Shown: positions 11,612 to 19,957 of the stretch, one piece after another
Numbering within the stretch: the stretch's first letter is position 1
Layout: each line of letters opens with the position of its first letter
Origin: Aldersonia kunmingensis
Lineage (GTDB): Bacteria > Actinomycetota > Actinomycetes > Mycobacteriales > Mycobacteriaceae
DNA length: 64,000 nucleotides
Direction: 5' to 3'
Assembly (NCBI RefSeq): GCF_001646865.1
Contig: NZ_LRRB01000206.1
Location: 1-64,000 of the forward strand
Position numbers and translations under genes: made by a program
The notes under the pieces: model-generated
The model's input: the letters and a program-made list of their open reading frames with translations, nothing else
What the model was told of the DNA's origin: nothing
Database searches by the model: none

Positions 11612-13315
11612 TCAATCGCCGGCCAGGACGGCCAGAAATGGTGCGAATGGGGGGATTTCGTCGGGATCGCAGTCGATGGCGATGAATGCGGGCCCGGAGA
11701 CGGTCGCCGTTTCGGACAGTGCGTGGTCGAGTTCCTCCGAGGTTCGAGCGGTGAATGCGGGCAATCCCGGGAACATCGCGGCAACACCTTCGCCGATCCG
11801 CGTGGGCCGGAACCTGTTGAAGCTGTATCGATCTCGGTAGAGCAGCTGCTCGCGCGTCACGCACATGGCATGCGCGTTGTTGTTGAAAACGACGAAGGTC
11901 ATCGGTAGGTCGTGCTCGATCGCGGTATGCAGTTCCATGCCGTGCATGAAGAACGCGCCGTCGCCGGCGATGACGAACGTCCGCCTGCCGTTATCAGTGC
12001 AACGAGCGAACGCCGAGCCGATCCCGGCACCGAACGCGTACCCCATTCCGCCCATGCCGAGCGCGACCACGAAGCGGCCACCATCCGGGACCGGCAGGTG
12101 GTGCACCACGGCGGCACCGGTGTTTCCTGCGTCCGCGAAGACATCGGTGCCGGGCGGCAGCATCGCAGCGATCGCCTCCACCGCTTCGCGGTAGCGCAGC
12201 CCGGGGCCGGTCGCGGCCGGGACGGACAGCGCGCTTGGTCGCTGCGACGACCTGGCCGGCTCGCGACTAGCGCCGTCCGCCAACTCGTCGGCGAGTTTCG
12301 CCAGGTCGGTGGCGAGGTCTGTGCTCGTCGCGTGCATCGCCCGCGCGTGCGGCGGCTCCACACCGATACTCGACACCGCGGATTCGGCGAGAAGGTCGTC
12401 GAGCCCGCCGCGTGCAGTCACCGGCATCCGGGTTCCCACCAGTAGGCAGATCGTGGCCTCGCGGAGCGCATCGCGGAGTTCGGGATGGCCCATGATCCCG
12501 GCGACGCCGCAGTACCCGGGCTCGTTCGCGCCGTAAACGTCCTTGGCGTCCGGGACCACGCCTACGCCCGCATCCAGTGCTTCGGCGAGCCGCCGTAACG
12601 CGCCGCGCGCATCGTCGCGCGCGACCTGATCCCCGGCGATGATCAGAACCTTTCCCGCCCGGTGACCCGCGGCGAGGATGCCCTGCAGCGCCTGTAGACC
12701 CAGGCGGTCAGACACATGCGCTAGAGCGGGCGGCTGGAACGGCTCGTCCGGATGGAACTCGGCCTGCTGAATGTTCTTGGGCAGCAACAGCACTGCCGGT
12801 CCGCCGCGCTTCGCAGCGGCCACGGCGCGGGCGAGGTGCTCGGGGAGATCGGCCGGCCGCTCGACACGGGCGCAATAGCGAGTGATCTCGGAGTACATCT
12901 TCTCAATGTCGAGCGTGCCCGCGCGGCCGCTGGTGTCCTGGAATGCGCCGTGGCCCTCGAGGTTCGTCGGGGGCTGCCCCACCAGGGCGAGCACCGGAAC
13001 GCGCGATTCGTACGATTCGGACAGGCCTGCAACGAGATTCATCGCACCACCGCCGGAGGTCGCCGCGACCACACCTATCCCTGACGTCGACCGTGCGTAT
13101 CCGTCGGCCATCGTCGCGGCGGCGAACTCATGCTTGGCCACCACACCGGTGACCCGGCCCGGATGGCTGCAATCGGCATCGAAGATCGCGTCGTAGAGAT
13201 CCTCGATGTTGGCGCCGTCGACCCCGAACACGTGTCGCACGCCGAGCGCGGCAATGGCCTCGACGAGATAATCGACGACCCGTGATGGGCGGTCAGTTTG
13301 GGTGGCCGTATCCAC
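11612..13315 (-). CDS. Thiamine-diphosphate-dependent enzyme, acetolactate-synthase-like
   Basis: The three-domain ThDP layout is clear: N-terminal Pyr domain with catalytic Glu63 (AKHEFAAATMADGYAR), a central domain, and C-terminal PP domain with GDG at 451-453 and the NN end of the metal motif near 478-480 (VVFNNNAHAM). Length is 567 residues. Family members make or break bonds next to a carbonyl (decarboxylation, acyloin formation). No small regulatory ilvN-like gene is adjacent, which argues against the branched-chain biosynthetic enzyme. Start GTG 13315 has AGGAGG five bases upstream; GTG 13321 overlaps that site. First gene of a four-gene operon. Confidence 0.88.
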   Translation of the reverse strand: MDTATQTDRPSRVVDYLVEAIAALGVRHVFGVDGANIEDLYDAIFDADCSHPGRVTGVVAKHEFAAATMADGYARSTSGIGVVAATSGGGAMNLVAGLSESYESRVPVLALVGQPPTNLEGHGAFQDTSGRAGTLDIEKMYSEITRYCARVERPADLPEHLARAVAAAKRGGPAVLLLPKNIQQAEFHPDEPFQPPALAHVSDRLGLQALQGILAAGHRAGKVLIIAGDQVARDDARGALRRLAEALDAGVGVVPDAKDVYGANEPGYCGVAGIMGHPELRDALREATICLLVGTRMPVTARGGLDDLLAESAVSSIGVEPPHARAMHATSTDLATDLAKLADELADGASREPARSSQRPSALSVPAATGPGLRYREAVEAIAAMLPPGTDVFADAGNTGAAVVHHLPVPDGGRFVVALGMGGMGYAFGAGIGSAFARCTDNGRRTFVIAGDGAFFMHGMELHTAIEHDLPMTFVVFNNNAHAMCVTREQLLYRDRYSFNRFRPTRIGEGVAAMFPGLPAFTARTSEELDHALSETATVSGPAFIAIDCDPDEIPPFAPFLAVLAGD

Positions 13316-13362
13316 TCGCACCTCCTAGGGTCGGCACTGACTGTGCGTGCGTCCCGTCCATG

Positions 13363-13390
13363 GATACGACCGGGCGTCCGCCGGGGTTCA
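13363..13390 (-). promoter_or_regulatory. SigL-type promoter of the ThDP operon
   Basis: On the minus strand TGAACC (13390-13385) is followed after exactly 16 bases by CGTATC (13368-13363). This fits the known M. tuberculosis SigL consensus TGAACC/CGT. It lies in the 91-base gap after the anti-sigma gene, about 48 bases before the GTG start of the ThDP gene. Confidence 0.7.
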
Positions 13391-13406
13391 CCACCGACGG
13401 CACCGG

Positions 13407-14198
13407 TCACATCACGCTGGACAGCAGAACTTGTTGGGTAGCCGTCGACCGGATGTCGACCTGCTGGATGTCGGTTGGCGGCAAATCGATCGACGCGCTG
13501 GCGTTGATCACATCGCCCGGTTTGGCCGCCCACGTGGCCAGATGCGTCTGGATGCCCGCCGTGGAGGTGACCCACATCGAGTACTCCCCGGTGTAGGCCA
13601 TGCCGGCGTCGTCGTAGCGGCACTCCATATTGATCAGCGACCCACCGGCGGTTCCCGCGAACAGGTCGAAGTCGGCAGACAGCGGCGTCGGTACCAGCGG
13701 CTCCATCGTGCGGGAGGCGACCACCTCGGGTTGCCCCGTCGCGGTCGTCGAAGTGTCATGGGAGCCCGCGTTGACGACCAGTGGCACGGCGATCGCAATC
13801 GCCGCGGCGGCAGCGGCAACCGCCGCACCGACGGCAACCCAGCGACGGCGGCGGCGATCCCGCCGGGTGCGTTCGACCAGGCTGTGCATGAGCGCATCGG
13901 GGGGTTCGGGGATGTCACGCATCACCAGAGCCGGCGCACCACGTGGTGTCGGCGGCGCGTCGTCGAGCAGCGCGAGCGCTGTCTGGCGCGGCACCAGCGC
14001 GAGCATTCCGGGCAGGCCGGCGAGGTCTGCCACCGTCGCGCGGCAAGCCGGGCAATCGTCCAGATGCTGCTCGTAGCGACGACGGTCCGGTGGGGTCAGC
14101 GCACCGAGCACATAGGCCGCGTCCCAGGTCGCGAACTCGTCCTCACCGATCTGCGCGTCACCCATGCCGACATCGAAGTTGTCTGAACCGGTGGTCAT
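13407..14198 (-). CDS. rslA: Anti-sigma factor with zinc-binding (ZAS) domain, RslA-like
   Basis: 263 residues. The N-terminal cytoplasmic ZAS domain shows His45, Cys49 and Cys52 (EQHLDDCPACR). One membrane helix (around WVAVGAAVAAAAAAIAIAVP) is followed by an extracytoplasmic domain of the RskA-C type. The start overlaps the sigma gene stop by four bases (ATGA), the usual arrangement for an ECF sigma/anti-sigma pair. It should hold the sigma factor at the membrane until a signal, possibly redox through the zinc cysteines, releases it. The symbol is by similarity to mycobacterial RslA; RskA is the alternative. Confidence 0.88.
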   Translation of the reverse strand: MTTGSDNFDVGMGDAQIGEDEFATWDAAYVLGALTPPDRRRYEQHLDDCPACRATVADLAGLPGMLALVPRQTALALLDDAPPTPRGAPALVMRDIPEPPDALMHSLVERTRRDRRRRRWVAVGAAVAAAAAAIAIAVPLVVNAGSHDTSTTATGQPEVVASRTMEPLVPTPLSADFDLFAGTAGGSLINMECRYDDAGMAYTGEYSMWVTSTAGIQTHLATWAAKPGDVINASASIDLPPTDIQQVDIRSTATQQVLLSSVM

Positions 14199-14701
14199 TT
14201 CATCACCCCCATGTCCTGGAGGGCGGCACGCAGCGCCCGCATGCCGTAATGCATCCGGGACTTCACGGTGCCTTCCGGGATGGCGAGCTGGGCCGAGATT
14301 TGCTGAGTCGAGAGCCCGCCATAGTAGGAGCGCACGATCACGTCCCGATGGTCCTGGGACAGGGTGGCGAGCGCGTCGGCGACAACCCAGGTGTCGACCG
14401 CTCGTTCGGTTTGATCTGCGCTCGGCTGCTCCGGAGGTGCATCCATCCGGATTTCGCGTCGGCTGCGTGCGCTGCGGTGTTCATCGAACGCGAGGTTGCG
14501 CGCGACCGTGAAAAGCCACCCGCGGGCAGACCCGCTCGACTGGTCCAGCACCTTGGGGTGCTGCCAGGCTCGAAGCAGTGTCTCCTGCACGATGTCCTCC
14601 GCGCGTCCCGCATCTCCGACCAAGCTGAAGGTGTAGCGCCATAAAATCGACGCGTGCTGGTCGTACAGAGCCTGCAAGAGATCGGCATCGTCCGTGCGCA
14701 C
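14195..14701 (-). CDS. sigL: ECF RNA polymerase sigma factor, SigL-like
   Basis: 168 residues with sigma region 2 (LLQALYDQHASILWRYTFSL, then AEDIVQETLLRAW) and region 4 (LATLSQDHRDVIVRSYYGGL, then EGTVKSRMHYGMRALR). Start GTG 14701 has GGAGGT six bases upstream. It forms a translationally coupled pair with the anti-sigma gene. An upstream TGAACC-N16-CGTTGA element suggests self-activation and supports the SigL assignment. The same element precedes the downstream ThDP operon, the likely target. Confidence 0.88.
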   Translation of the reverse strand: MRTDDADLLQALYDQHASILWRYTFSLVGDAGRAEDIVQETLLRAWQHPKVLDQSSGSARGWLFTVARNLAFDEHRSARSRREIRMDAPPEQPSADQTERAVDTWVVADALATLSQDHRDVIVRSYYGGLSTQQISAQLAIPEGTVKSRMHYGMRALRAALQDMGVMK

Positions 14702-14719
14702 CCGCTCACCTCCACCTCG

Positions 14720-14747
14720 TCAACGACAGAGCCGTTCGGACGGTTCA
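14720..14747 (-). promoter_or_regulatory. SigL-type autoregulatory promoter
   Basis: TGAACC (14747-14742) and CGTTGA (14725-14720) are separated by 16 bases, the same spacing as at 13363-13390. The expected transcript would start about 10-12 bases before GTG 14701, leaving a very short leader that still holds the GGAGGT site. Confidence 0.68.
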
Positions 14748-14901
14748 CCTGCCTCTACCGAAGTAATGGCGGGGCGACGGTGGAACGTTTACATAAGGAC
14801 AGAAAACTAGTCGGCGGTAGTTTTCGAGGGCTTCTTCGACGGTACTCGCCGGGTGCGTCAATTCCCGCGAAATCGCTGGTCGCAGCGCTTAGCCTTGAGC
14901 C

Positions 14902-16269
14902 GTGAAACGACTCGTGCATCCCGACGGCGTTTTGGCTCCGGCATATACCGGCAGGCTCGCGACGAATCCGGTGCCGGCGTTACGGCTACCGGATTCGGAA
15001 ATGGATCCCGATCAGGCGTATCAGTTCATTCACGACGAATTGATGCTCGACGGTAGTTCCCGACTCAATCTCGCCACCTTTGTCACGACGTGGATGGATC
15101 GCCACGCCGAGAAACTGATGGCCGAGACATTCGACAAGAACATGATCGACAAGGACGAGTACCCGGCCACCGCCGCCATCGAGTCTCGATGCGTGAACAT
15201 GGTGGCCGATCTGTTCAATGCCCCCGGCCTCGATCCGGTCGACCCGGGTTCGGCCACCGGCGTGTCCACCATCGGGTCCAGCGAGGCTGTCATGCTCGCC
15301 GGGCTGGCACTGAAGTGGCGATGGCGCGCTCGTGGCGCCGGATCGGGCACACCCAACCTGGTTCTTGGCAGCAACGTCCAGGTGGTGTGGGAGAAGTTCT
15401 GCCGTTATTTCGAGGTCGAGCCGCGCTACCTGCCGATGGCGCATGACCGCTACGTCATCACACCTGAGCAGGTGCTGGAAGCGTCGGACGAGAACACGAT
15501 TGGCGCAGTAGCCATTCTCGGCACCACGTTCACCGGCGAACTCGAACCGATCGCCGAGATCGTCGCGGCACTCGACAAACTGGCCGCGGGCGGCGGTCCG
15601 GACATTCCCGTGCACGTCGACGCGGCGAGCGGCGGATTCGTGGTGCCGTTCCTGCACCCCGACCTGTCTTGGGACTTCCGGCTGCCGCGCGTCGCGTCCA
15701 TCAACGTCAGCGGGCATAAGTACGGATTGACCTATCCCGGAATAGGTTTCGTCGTCTGGCGGGACAAGGAATCGCTACCCGAGGATCTTGTGTTCCGGGT
15801 GAACTACCTCGGCGGCGATATGCCGACCTTCACGCTGAACTTCTCGCGCCCGGGTAATCAGGTGGTCGGGCAGTACTACAACTTCCTGCGGCTGGGCCGG
15901 GATGGGTACACCGCGATCATGGAGGCGCTGCGCGATACGTGCCTGCGGATCAGCGGAAAGCTGCGCGAGATACCGGAGCTCGAGGTGATCACCGACGGCT
16001 CCGCCATTCCGGTGATCGCGTTCAAGCTGCGTGACGGCGAGGAGTTCGACGTCTTCGACGTGTCCCACGAGCTCCGAGCCCGTGACTGGCAGGTGCCGGC
16101 GTACACGATGCCCGACGACGCCACCGATGTCGCCGTGCTTCGCATCGTGGTGCGCGAGGGCTTCAGTGCCGATCTGGGGCGGATGTTGTGTGACGCCATC
16201 GCCGAGTCGCTGGCCGCCCTCCGCAAGGGGAAGGGCGGGCATTCGGAGGCGCGCGCCTTCGCGCACTGA
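14902..16269 (+). CDS. gadB: Glutamate decarboxylase
   Basis: 455 residues of the PLP-dependent group II decarboxylase family. The PLP lysine is Lys273 in SGHKYG, preceded by HVDAASGGFVVPF with the PLP-contacting aspartate. Other GAD landmarks are NMVADLFNAP and STIGSSEAVMLAG. It converts glutamate to GABA and CO2 in the cytoplasm, consuming a proton; in bacteria this serves acid resistance or GABA metabolism. The start is GTG 14902, read divergently from the sigma factor across a 200-base gap. No glutamate/GABA antiporter gene is visible nearby. Confidence 0.93.
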   Translation: MKRLVHPDGVLAPAYTGRLATNPVPALRLPDSEMDPDQAYQFIHDELMLDGSSRLNLATFVTTWMDRHAEKLMAETFDKNMIDKDEYPATAAIESRCVNMVADLFNAPGLDPVDPGSATGVSTIGSSEAVMLAGLALKWRWRARGAGSGTPNLVLGSNVQVVWEKFCRYFEVEPRYLPMAHDRYVITPEQVLEASDENTIGAVAILGTTFTGELEPIAEIVAALDKLAAGGGPDIPVHVDAASGGFVVPFLHPDLSWDFRLPRVASINVSGHKYGLTYPGIGFVVWRDKESLPEDLVFRVNYLGGDMPTFTLNFSRPGNQVVGQYYNFLRLGRDGYTAIMEALRDTCLRISGKLREIPELEVITDGSAIPVIAFKLRDGEEFDVFDVSHELRARDWQVPAYTMPDDATDVAVLRIVVREGFSADLGRMLCDAIAESLAALRKGKGGHSEARAFAH

Positions 16270-16300
16270 CCGGTGGGTTAAGTAGCCGAATCGGCATGCA

Positions 16301-16331
16301 AAACGCCCAGGGAGCAAGTCCCTGGGCGTTT
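16301..16331 (+). terminator. Terminator of the glutamate decarboxylase gene
   Basis: A perfect 13-bp stem (AAACGCCCAGGGA, loop GCAAG, then its complement ending GTTT) starts 31 bases after the stop codon. The flanking A and T runs allow function on either strand. Confidence 0.85.
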
Positions 16332-16425
16332 CCACCAATCCCTGGAAGGAAGAGTGGCGCTTACCGTACAGCGACTATCGAGCCGCGTCCAGAGCCGACT
16401 TCCGGACCGCGCCAACAACACCCAC

Positions 16426-16451
16426 GCCCATGGCATGGGCCGCTTGCGGCC
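16426..16451 (-). terminator. Possible hairpins after the alcohol dehydrogenase gene
   Basis: Two adjoining short dyads, GCCCATG/CATGGGC and GGCCGC/GCGGCC, touch the stop codon of the minus-strand alcohol dehydrogenase gene. They overlap each other, so only one can form at a time. Weak evidence for termination. Confidence 0.3.
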
Positions 16452-17485
16452 TACTTGGTCATATCCAGAACGACGCGGCCGTCGATCTTGCCCTGCTCCA
16501 TAGCGGTGAAGATGTCGTTGATGTCGTCGATCGGCCGTGTGGTGTAGGTCGGCGAGACCTTCCCGCGAGCGAAGAAGTCGATCGCCTCGGTCATGTCCTT
16601 GCGGGTGCCGACGATCGAACCGCGCACCGTGAGCCCGAACAGCACCGTGGTGAAGATGTCGAGCGGGAACTGCTCGGGCGGCAGCCCTACAAGTGACACC
16701 GTGCCACCGCGACGCAATCCACCGACCGCCTGCGGGAACGCGTGCGCGTTGACAGCGGTGACAAGCGCACCATGCACACCGCCGCCGGTCTTCTCCTTTA
16801 GCTCACCGGCCGGGTCGGACGATGTGGCGGCATTGACCGTCACCTCGGCGCCGTGTTTCTTGGCGAGCTCGAGCTTCGAGTCGTCGACGTCGATAGCCGC
16901 GACCCGAAGGCCCATCGCGATCGCATATTGCACGGCCACGTGACCGAGTCCGCCGATGCCGGAGATGAGCACCCATTCGCCCGGCTTCGTGTCGGTCACC
17001 TTCAGACCCTTGTAGACGGTGACGCCGGCACACAGGATCGGACCAACCGCCGCGAGTTCGAGCCCGTCGGGAATCCTTGGCGCATAACGCGAATCGACGA
17101 GCATGTACTGCCCGAACGATCCGTCTACCGAGTAGCCGCCATTCTTTTGCGCCTCGCACAGGGTTTCCCAGCCGGTCTCGCAGTACTCGCATTCACCGCA
17201 GGCACTCCACAGCCAGGCGTTGCCGACGGTGTCGCCGACCTTCACGCGGGTAACCGAATCACCGATCTCGACGACGGTGCCCACGCCTTCGTGGCCGGGA
17301 ACGAACGGCGGGGAGGGTTTGACGGGCCAGTCACCATGCGCGGCGTGGAGGTCGGTATGACACACGCCCGAGTACTGCACGCGCACGAGGGCCTCGAAGG
17401 GACCCGGTTTGGGAGTCGGAATTTCCTCGACTTTGAGCGGTTCAGTGAACGAGTGAACAACCGCTGCACGCATCGTCTCGGACAT
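16451..17485 (-). CDS. Zinc-dependent alcohol dehydrogenase, AdhP-like
   Basis: 344 residues of the medium-chain dehydrogenase family. Catalytic zinc ligands are in GVCHTDLHAAHGDWP and PGHEGVG; the four structural-zinc cysteines are in SACGECEYCETGWETLC. The NAD-binding glycine motif is GIGGLGHVAVQ. It oxidises primary alcohols or reduces aldehydes with NAD(H). The start at 17485 was chosen from the family N-terminus (MRAAVVHSF follows after four residues) and an upstream AAAGGA. It begins seven bases after the stop of the YqgE gene, so the two are probably co-transcribed. Confidence 0.92.
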   Translation of the reverse strand: MSETMRAAVVHSFTEPLKVEEIPTPKPGPFEALVRVQYSGVCHTDLHAAHGDWPVKPSPPFVPGHEGVGTVVEIGDSVTRVKVGDTVGNAWLWSACGECEYCETGWETLCEAQKNGGYSVDGSFGQYMLVDSRYAPRIPDGLELAAVGPILCAGVTVYKGLKVTDTKPGEWVLISGIGGLGHVAVQYAIAMGLRVAAIDVDDSKLELAKKHGAEVTVNAATSSDPAGELKEKTGGGVHGALVTAVNAHAFPQAVGGLRRGGTVSLVGLPPEQFPLDIFTTVLFGLTVRGSIVGTRKDMTEAIDFFARGKVSPTYTTRPIDDINDIFTAMEQGKIDGRVVLDMTK

Positions 17486-17492
17486 GAGAAAG

Positions 17493-18131
17493 TTAGTTCC
17501 TTTCCACCTCGATGGGGTGTGAGGCGAGCATCGCCAGGGGGAGCGGCTGACGCCGCAGAACATGCGCCCACAGATCGACCCGAGGCGGGCCAATGAGATC
17601 GGTGGGCAAGGCGGACAGCACGATCCAATCGTCTCGGTCCAACTCACCCTCGAGCTGACCGAAGGTCCAGCCGGAGTAGCCGGCGAAGACCCGCAGTCCG
17701 ACGATGTACGGCGCGATCTGGTCCGGATCGGAATCGAGATCGACCATCGCGACGCGCCCGTCGACTCGGCGTAGCCCTGTCACGTCGGTGATGTCGGCGC
17801 CGATCCGGATAGTGGCCAGGCACAGCGCCGCGTCACGTTTGACCGGTCCACCGACGAACAGCGCCTTGGGCCGGGCAGCTAGCTCTGACCACTGCGGCAA
17901 CACGGTGTGTACCGCGGTCTCGCTTGGGCGGTTCAGCACAACGCCGAGACTTCCGGCGTCGTTGTGTTCGATGACGTAGACGACGGTGCGTCGAAAGGAA
18001 GGTTCGACCAATTCGGTCGACGAGACCAGCAGGCTACCGGGGCGGACCGTTCGATCTGCCGCGATCCCCTCACCGCGGTCCCAACGTTCGCCTCGGGCGG
18101 TGCGATCCTCGGGTTCCTCCGCATGTGCCAC
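17493..18131 (-). CDS. YqgE/AlgH family protein
   Basis: 212 residues. The family core is clear: PGSLLVSSTEL, RTVVYVIEHNDAGSLGVVLNRP, LFVGGPVKRDAALCLA and FAGYSGWTFGQLEGEL. YqgE proteins are soluble and widely conserved, but their biochemical role is not settled. The start codon is GTG, with a longer N-terminal extension (about 30 charged residues) before the core than in proteobacterial members. It lies just upstream of the alcohol dehydrogenase gene. Confidence 0.88.
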   Translation of the reverse strand: MAHAEEPEDRTARGERWDRGEGIAADRTVRPGSLLVSSTELVEPSFRRTVVYVIEHNDAGSLGVVLNRPSETAVHTVLPQWSELAARPKALFVGGPVKRDAALCLATIRIGADITDVTGLRRVDGRVAMVDLDSDPDQIAPYIVGLRVFAGYSGWTFGQLEGELDRDDWIVLSALPTDLIGPPRVDLWAHVLRRQPLPLAMLASHPIEVERN

Positions 18132-18185
18132 GAAATCATCATGGCACCGTTGGGGGCCATATGTGTTCAGACGCTCGGCGAATCG

Positions 18186-18881
18186 TTATCGCAATCGGAG
18201 GGATTCCACGAGCACGTCGAGGTGGTGCTCGAACAGTTCTGCGGGGTCATCGAAGGTGTCCGGGCCGTACTGCCCGAAGACCTCGAAGTTCACCGCGCCG
18301 AACAACGCCGACCAGGCGAATACGCCGCGCGTAATCACCTCGCCGGGCGTGTCTATGCCGAGTTCGGCCCGGATCCGCTCGAGGCTTGCCGCCAGTTTCT
18401 CCGGCGTGTTCGTGCTCGCCGACAGAGCCACGGCACCTGCAGCCCAGGCTCGGTCGTAGATGCCGACGAGGGCGTAGATCACCCGGGTGCCGGGAATGGT
18501 GGTCTGCTCGGCCGGGGCCGCGTAGCCCGGCACTGGGCTGCCGAACAACAGCGCGTAGCGGGCCGGCTCGCGTAGCGCCCAGGCCCGGACTGCACGTCCA
18601 ACCGTGCGGAACTGTTCTGCGAAATTGTCCTCCGGCACTTCCTTCAGCGCGGCGTCCACCGCGTCACCGAGCTCGTTGTACGCGTCGACCACGAGCAGCG
18701 TCAGCAGCTCGTCCCGGCTGCGCACGTATCGGTACACCGCCGACGACACCACCCCGAGATCGCGGGCCACCGCGCGCAATGACAGCGCGGCCGCGCCTTG
18801 CTCGGCGAGATGGGCCCGCCCGATACGGGTGATGTCGGCCATCGTCTGCGCGCGGGCGCGGTCGCGCGGTGTTCCGGTCAC
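18186..18881 (-). CDS. TetR-family transcriptional regulator
   Basis: The N-terminal helix-turn-helix is clear (AALSLRAVARDLGVVSSAVYRYVRS in sequence, with recognition helix near SSAVYRYV). The C-terminal ligand domain includes RYALLFGSPVPGYAAP and FAWSALFGAVNFEVFGQYG, as in TetR members of the WHG group. The start is probably GTG 18881 (reading TGTPRDRARAQ next); GTG 18887 and ATG 18842 are alternatives. It is divergent from an NAD(P)-dependent reductase gene, and the shared gap holds two identical palindromes, so it most likely represses that gene and itself. Confidence 0.88.
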   Translation of the reverse strand: MTGTPRDRARAQTMADITRIGRAHLAEQGAAALSLRAVARDLGVVSSAVYRYVRSRDELLTLLVVDAYNELGDAVDAALKEVPEDNFAEQFRTVGRAVRAWALREPARYALLFGSPVPGYAAPAEQTTIPGTRVIYALVGIYDRAWAAGAVALSASTNTPEKLAASLERIRAELGIDTPGEVITRGVFAWSALFGAVNFEVFGQYGPDTFDDPAELFEHHLDVLVESLRLR

Positions 18882-18904
18882 GACCACAGCGTGGCCAATT
18901 TCGC

Positions 18905-18988
18905 GAGCAGTGTCAACAAAAGAGAGCAGTGCTCTTGACACTGCAGCGCTGCGGGTGCAGGCTGGAGTCACAACAGAGAGCAGTGCTC
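18905..18988. promoter_or_regulatory. TetR operator cluster with promoter
   Basis: GAGCAGTGCTC, a perfect dyad around a central G, occurs at 18924-18934 and 18978-18988; an imperfect copy (GAGCAGTGTCA) starts at 18905. A TTGACA box (18935-18940) touches the first site and a weak CAGGCT lies 17 bases downstream, toward the reductase gene. Repressor bound here would cover the promoter. Confidence 0.72.
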
Positions 18989-19007
18989 ACATTTACCGGA
19001 GGTCGTC

Positions 19008-19946
19008 ATGAGTCAGCTTCACCTCGTCACCGGAGCAGGACCCGTCGGATGGAACGTCGCGGAACAACTCGCGGAGCGTGGCCACCGGGTCCGGGTCCTC
19101 ACCCGGTCCGGCAGCGGCCCGGATCACCCGCAGATCGAACGGCGCCGCGTCGATGTCTCCGATCCTGCGGCCTTCGCGAGCGCGATCGAGGGCGCGACCG
19201 CGATCTACCACTGCACCCACGGCTCGGCTTACTCGGCGAAGGCCTGGCGCGCCGAGCTCCCTGCGATGGAGCAAGTCGTCCTGGAAGCCGCAGGGCGAAT
19301 CGGTGCGGTGGTCGTGTTTCCGGAGAGCCTGTACTCGTTCGGCAAGGTCGACGCGCCGATGACGGAGGACACCCCGCGCTCGGCGACCACCGGCAAGCTG
19401 GGCATTCGCGCCGAACTTCTGCGGGCCCGCGAGGATTCGGCCACCGCGACCATCAGCGTTGCCGCATCGGACTTCTTCGGCCCGCATGTGCGCGGCGCCC
19501 ACGCCGGCGAGCGGATGGTGCCCACGATCATGGACGGCAAGACCATGCGCGTGATCGGCAGTCTCGACCAGCCGCATTCGTTCACTTACGTGCCCGACCT
19601 CGCCGCCGCCATGGTCACCGCGGCCGCGGAACGCGACCTGTGGAACAGCTTCCTCTTCGCGCCAACCTCAGCCGCGGTCACGCAGCGGCAGCTGATCGAG
19701 ACGTTCGCTGCCGCCGCGGGTGTGCCCGCGCCCAAGTGCTCGGCCATCCCGGCCTGGGCGATGGATGCGGTCGGTTTTGTCCACGCCGACACCCGTGAAC
19801 TCGCCGAAACCGCATACCAATTCGCGCGTCCGTTCGTGATGGACAGCAGGACCAGCGAGCGCCTGCTCGATCTGGCACCCACGCCTCTCGCGGATGCGGC
19901 GGCCGAGACGGTGCGGTGGTGGCAGGGCCTGCGGGCGGCCGCCTGA
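19008..19946 (+). CDS. NAD(P)-dependent epimerase/reductase (extended SDR, NmrA-like)
   Basis: 312 residues with the N-terminal Rossmann motif TGAGPVGWNVA. The region VVVFPESLYSFGKVD replaces the usual YxxxK site of extended SDRs, so an atypical SDR or NmrA-like role is likely. The C-terminal part (HSFTYVPDLAAAMVTAA) fits the substrate domain. ATG 19008 is preceded by CGGAGG. It is transcribed divergently from the TetR gene and is the probable regulated target, perhaps an induced reductase. The substrate is unknown. Confidence 0.82.
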   Translation: MSQLHLVTGAGPVGWNVAEQLAERGHRVRVLTRSGSGPDHPQIERRRVDVSDPAAFASAIEGATAIYHCTHGSAYSAKAWRAELPAMEQVVLEAAGRIGAVVVFPESLYSFGKVDAPMTEDTPRSATTGKLGIRAELLRAREDSATATISVAASDFFGPHVRGAHAGERMVPTIMDGKTMRVIGSLDQPHSFTYVPDLAAAMVTAAAERDLWNSFLFAPTSAAVTQRQLIETFAAAAGVPAPKCSAIPAWAMDAVGFVHADTRELAETAYQFARPFVMDSRTSERLLDLAPTPLADAAAETVRWWQGLRAAA

Positions 19947-19957
19947 GGTCCTGGCGA

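Noticed and set aside
11612-13315. Biosynthetic acetolactate synthase (ilvB)
   Set aside because: No ilvN or ilvC neighbours, and the operon partners point to another pathway.
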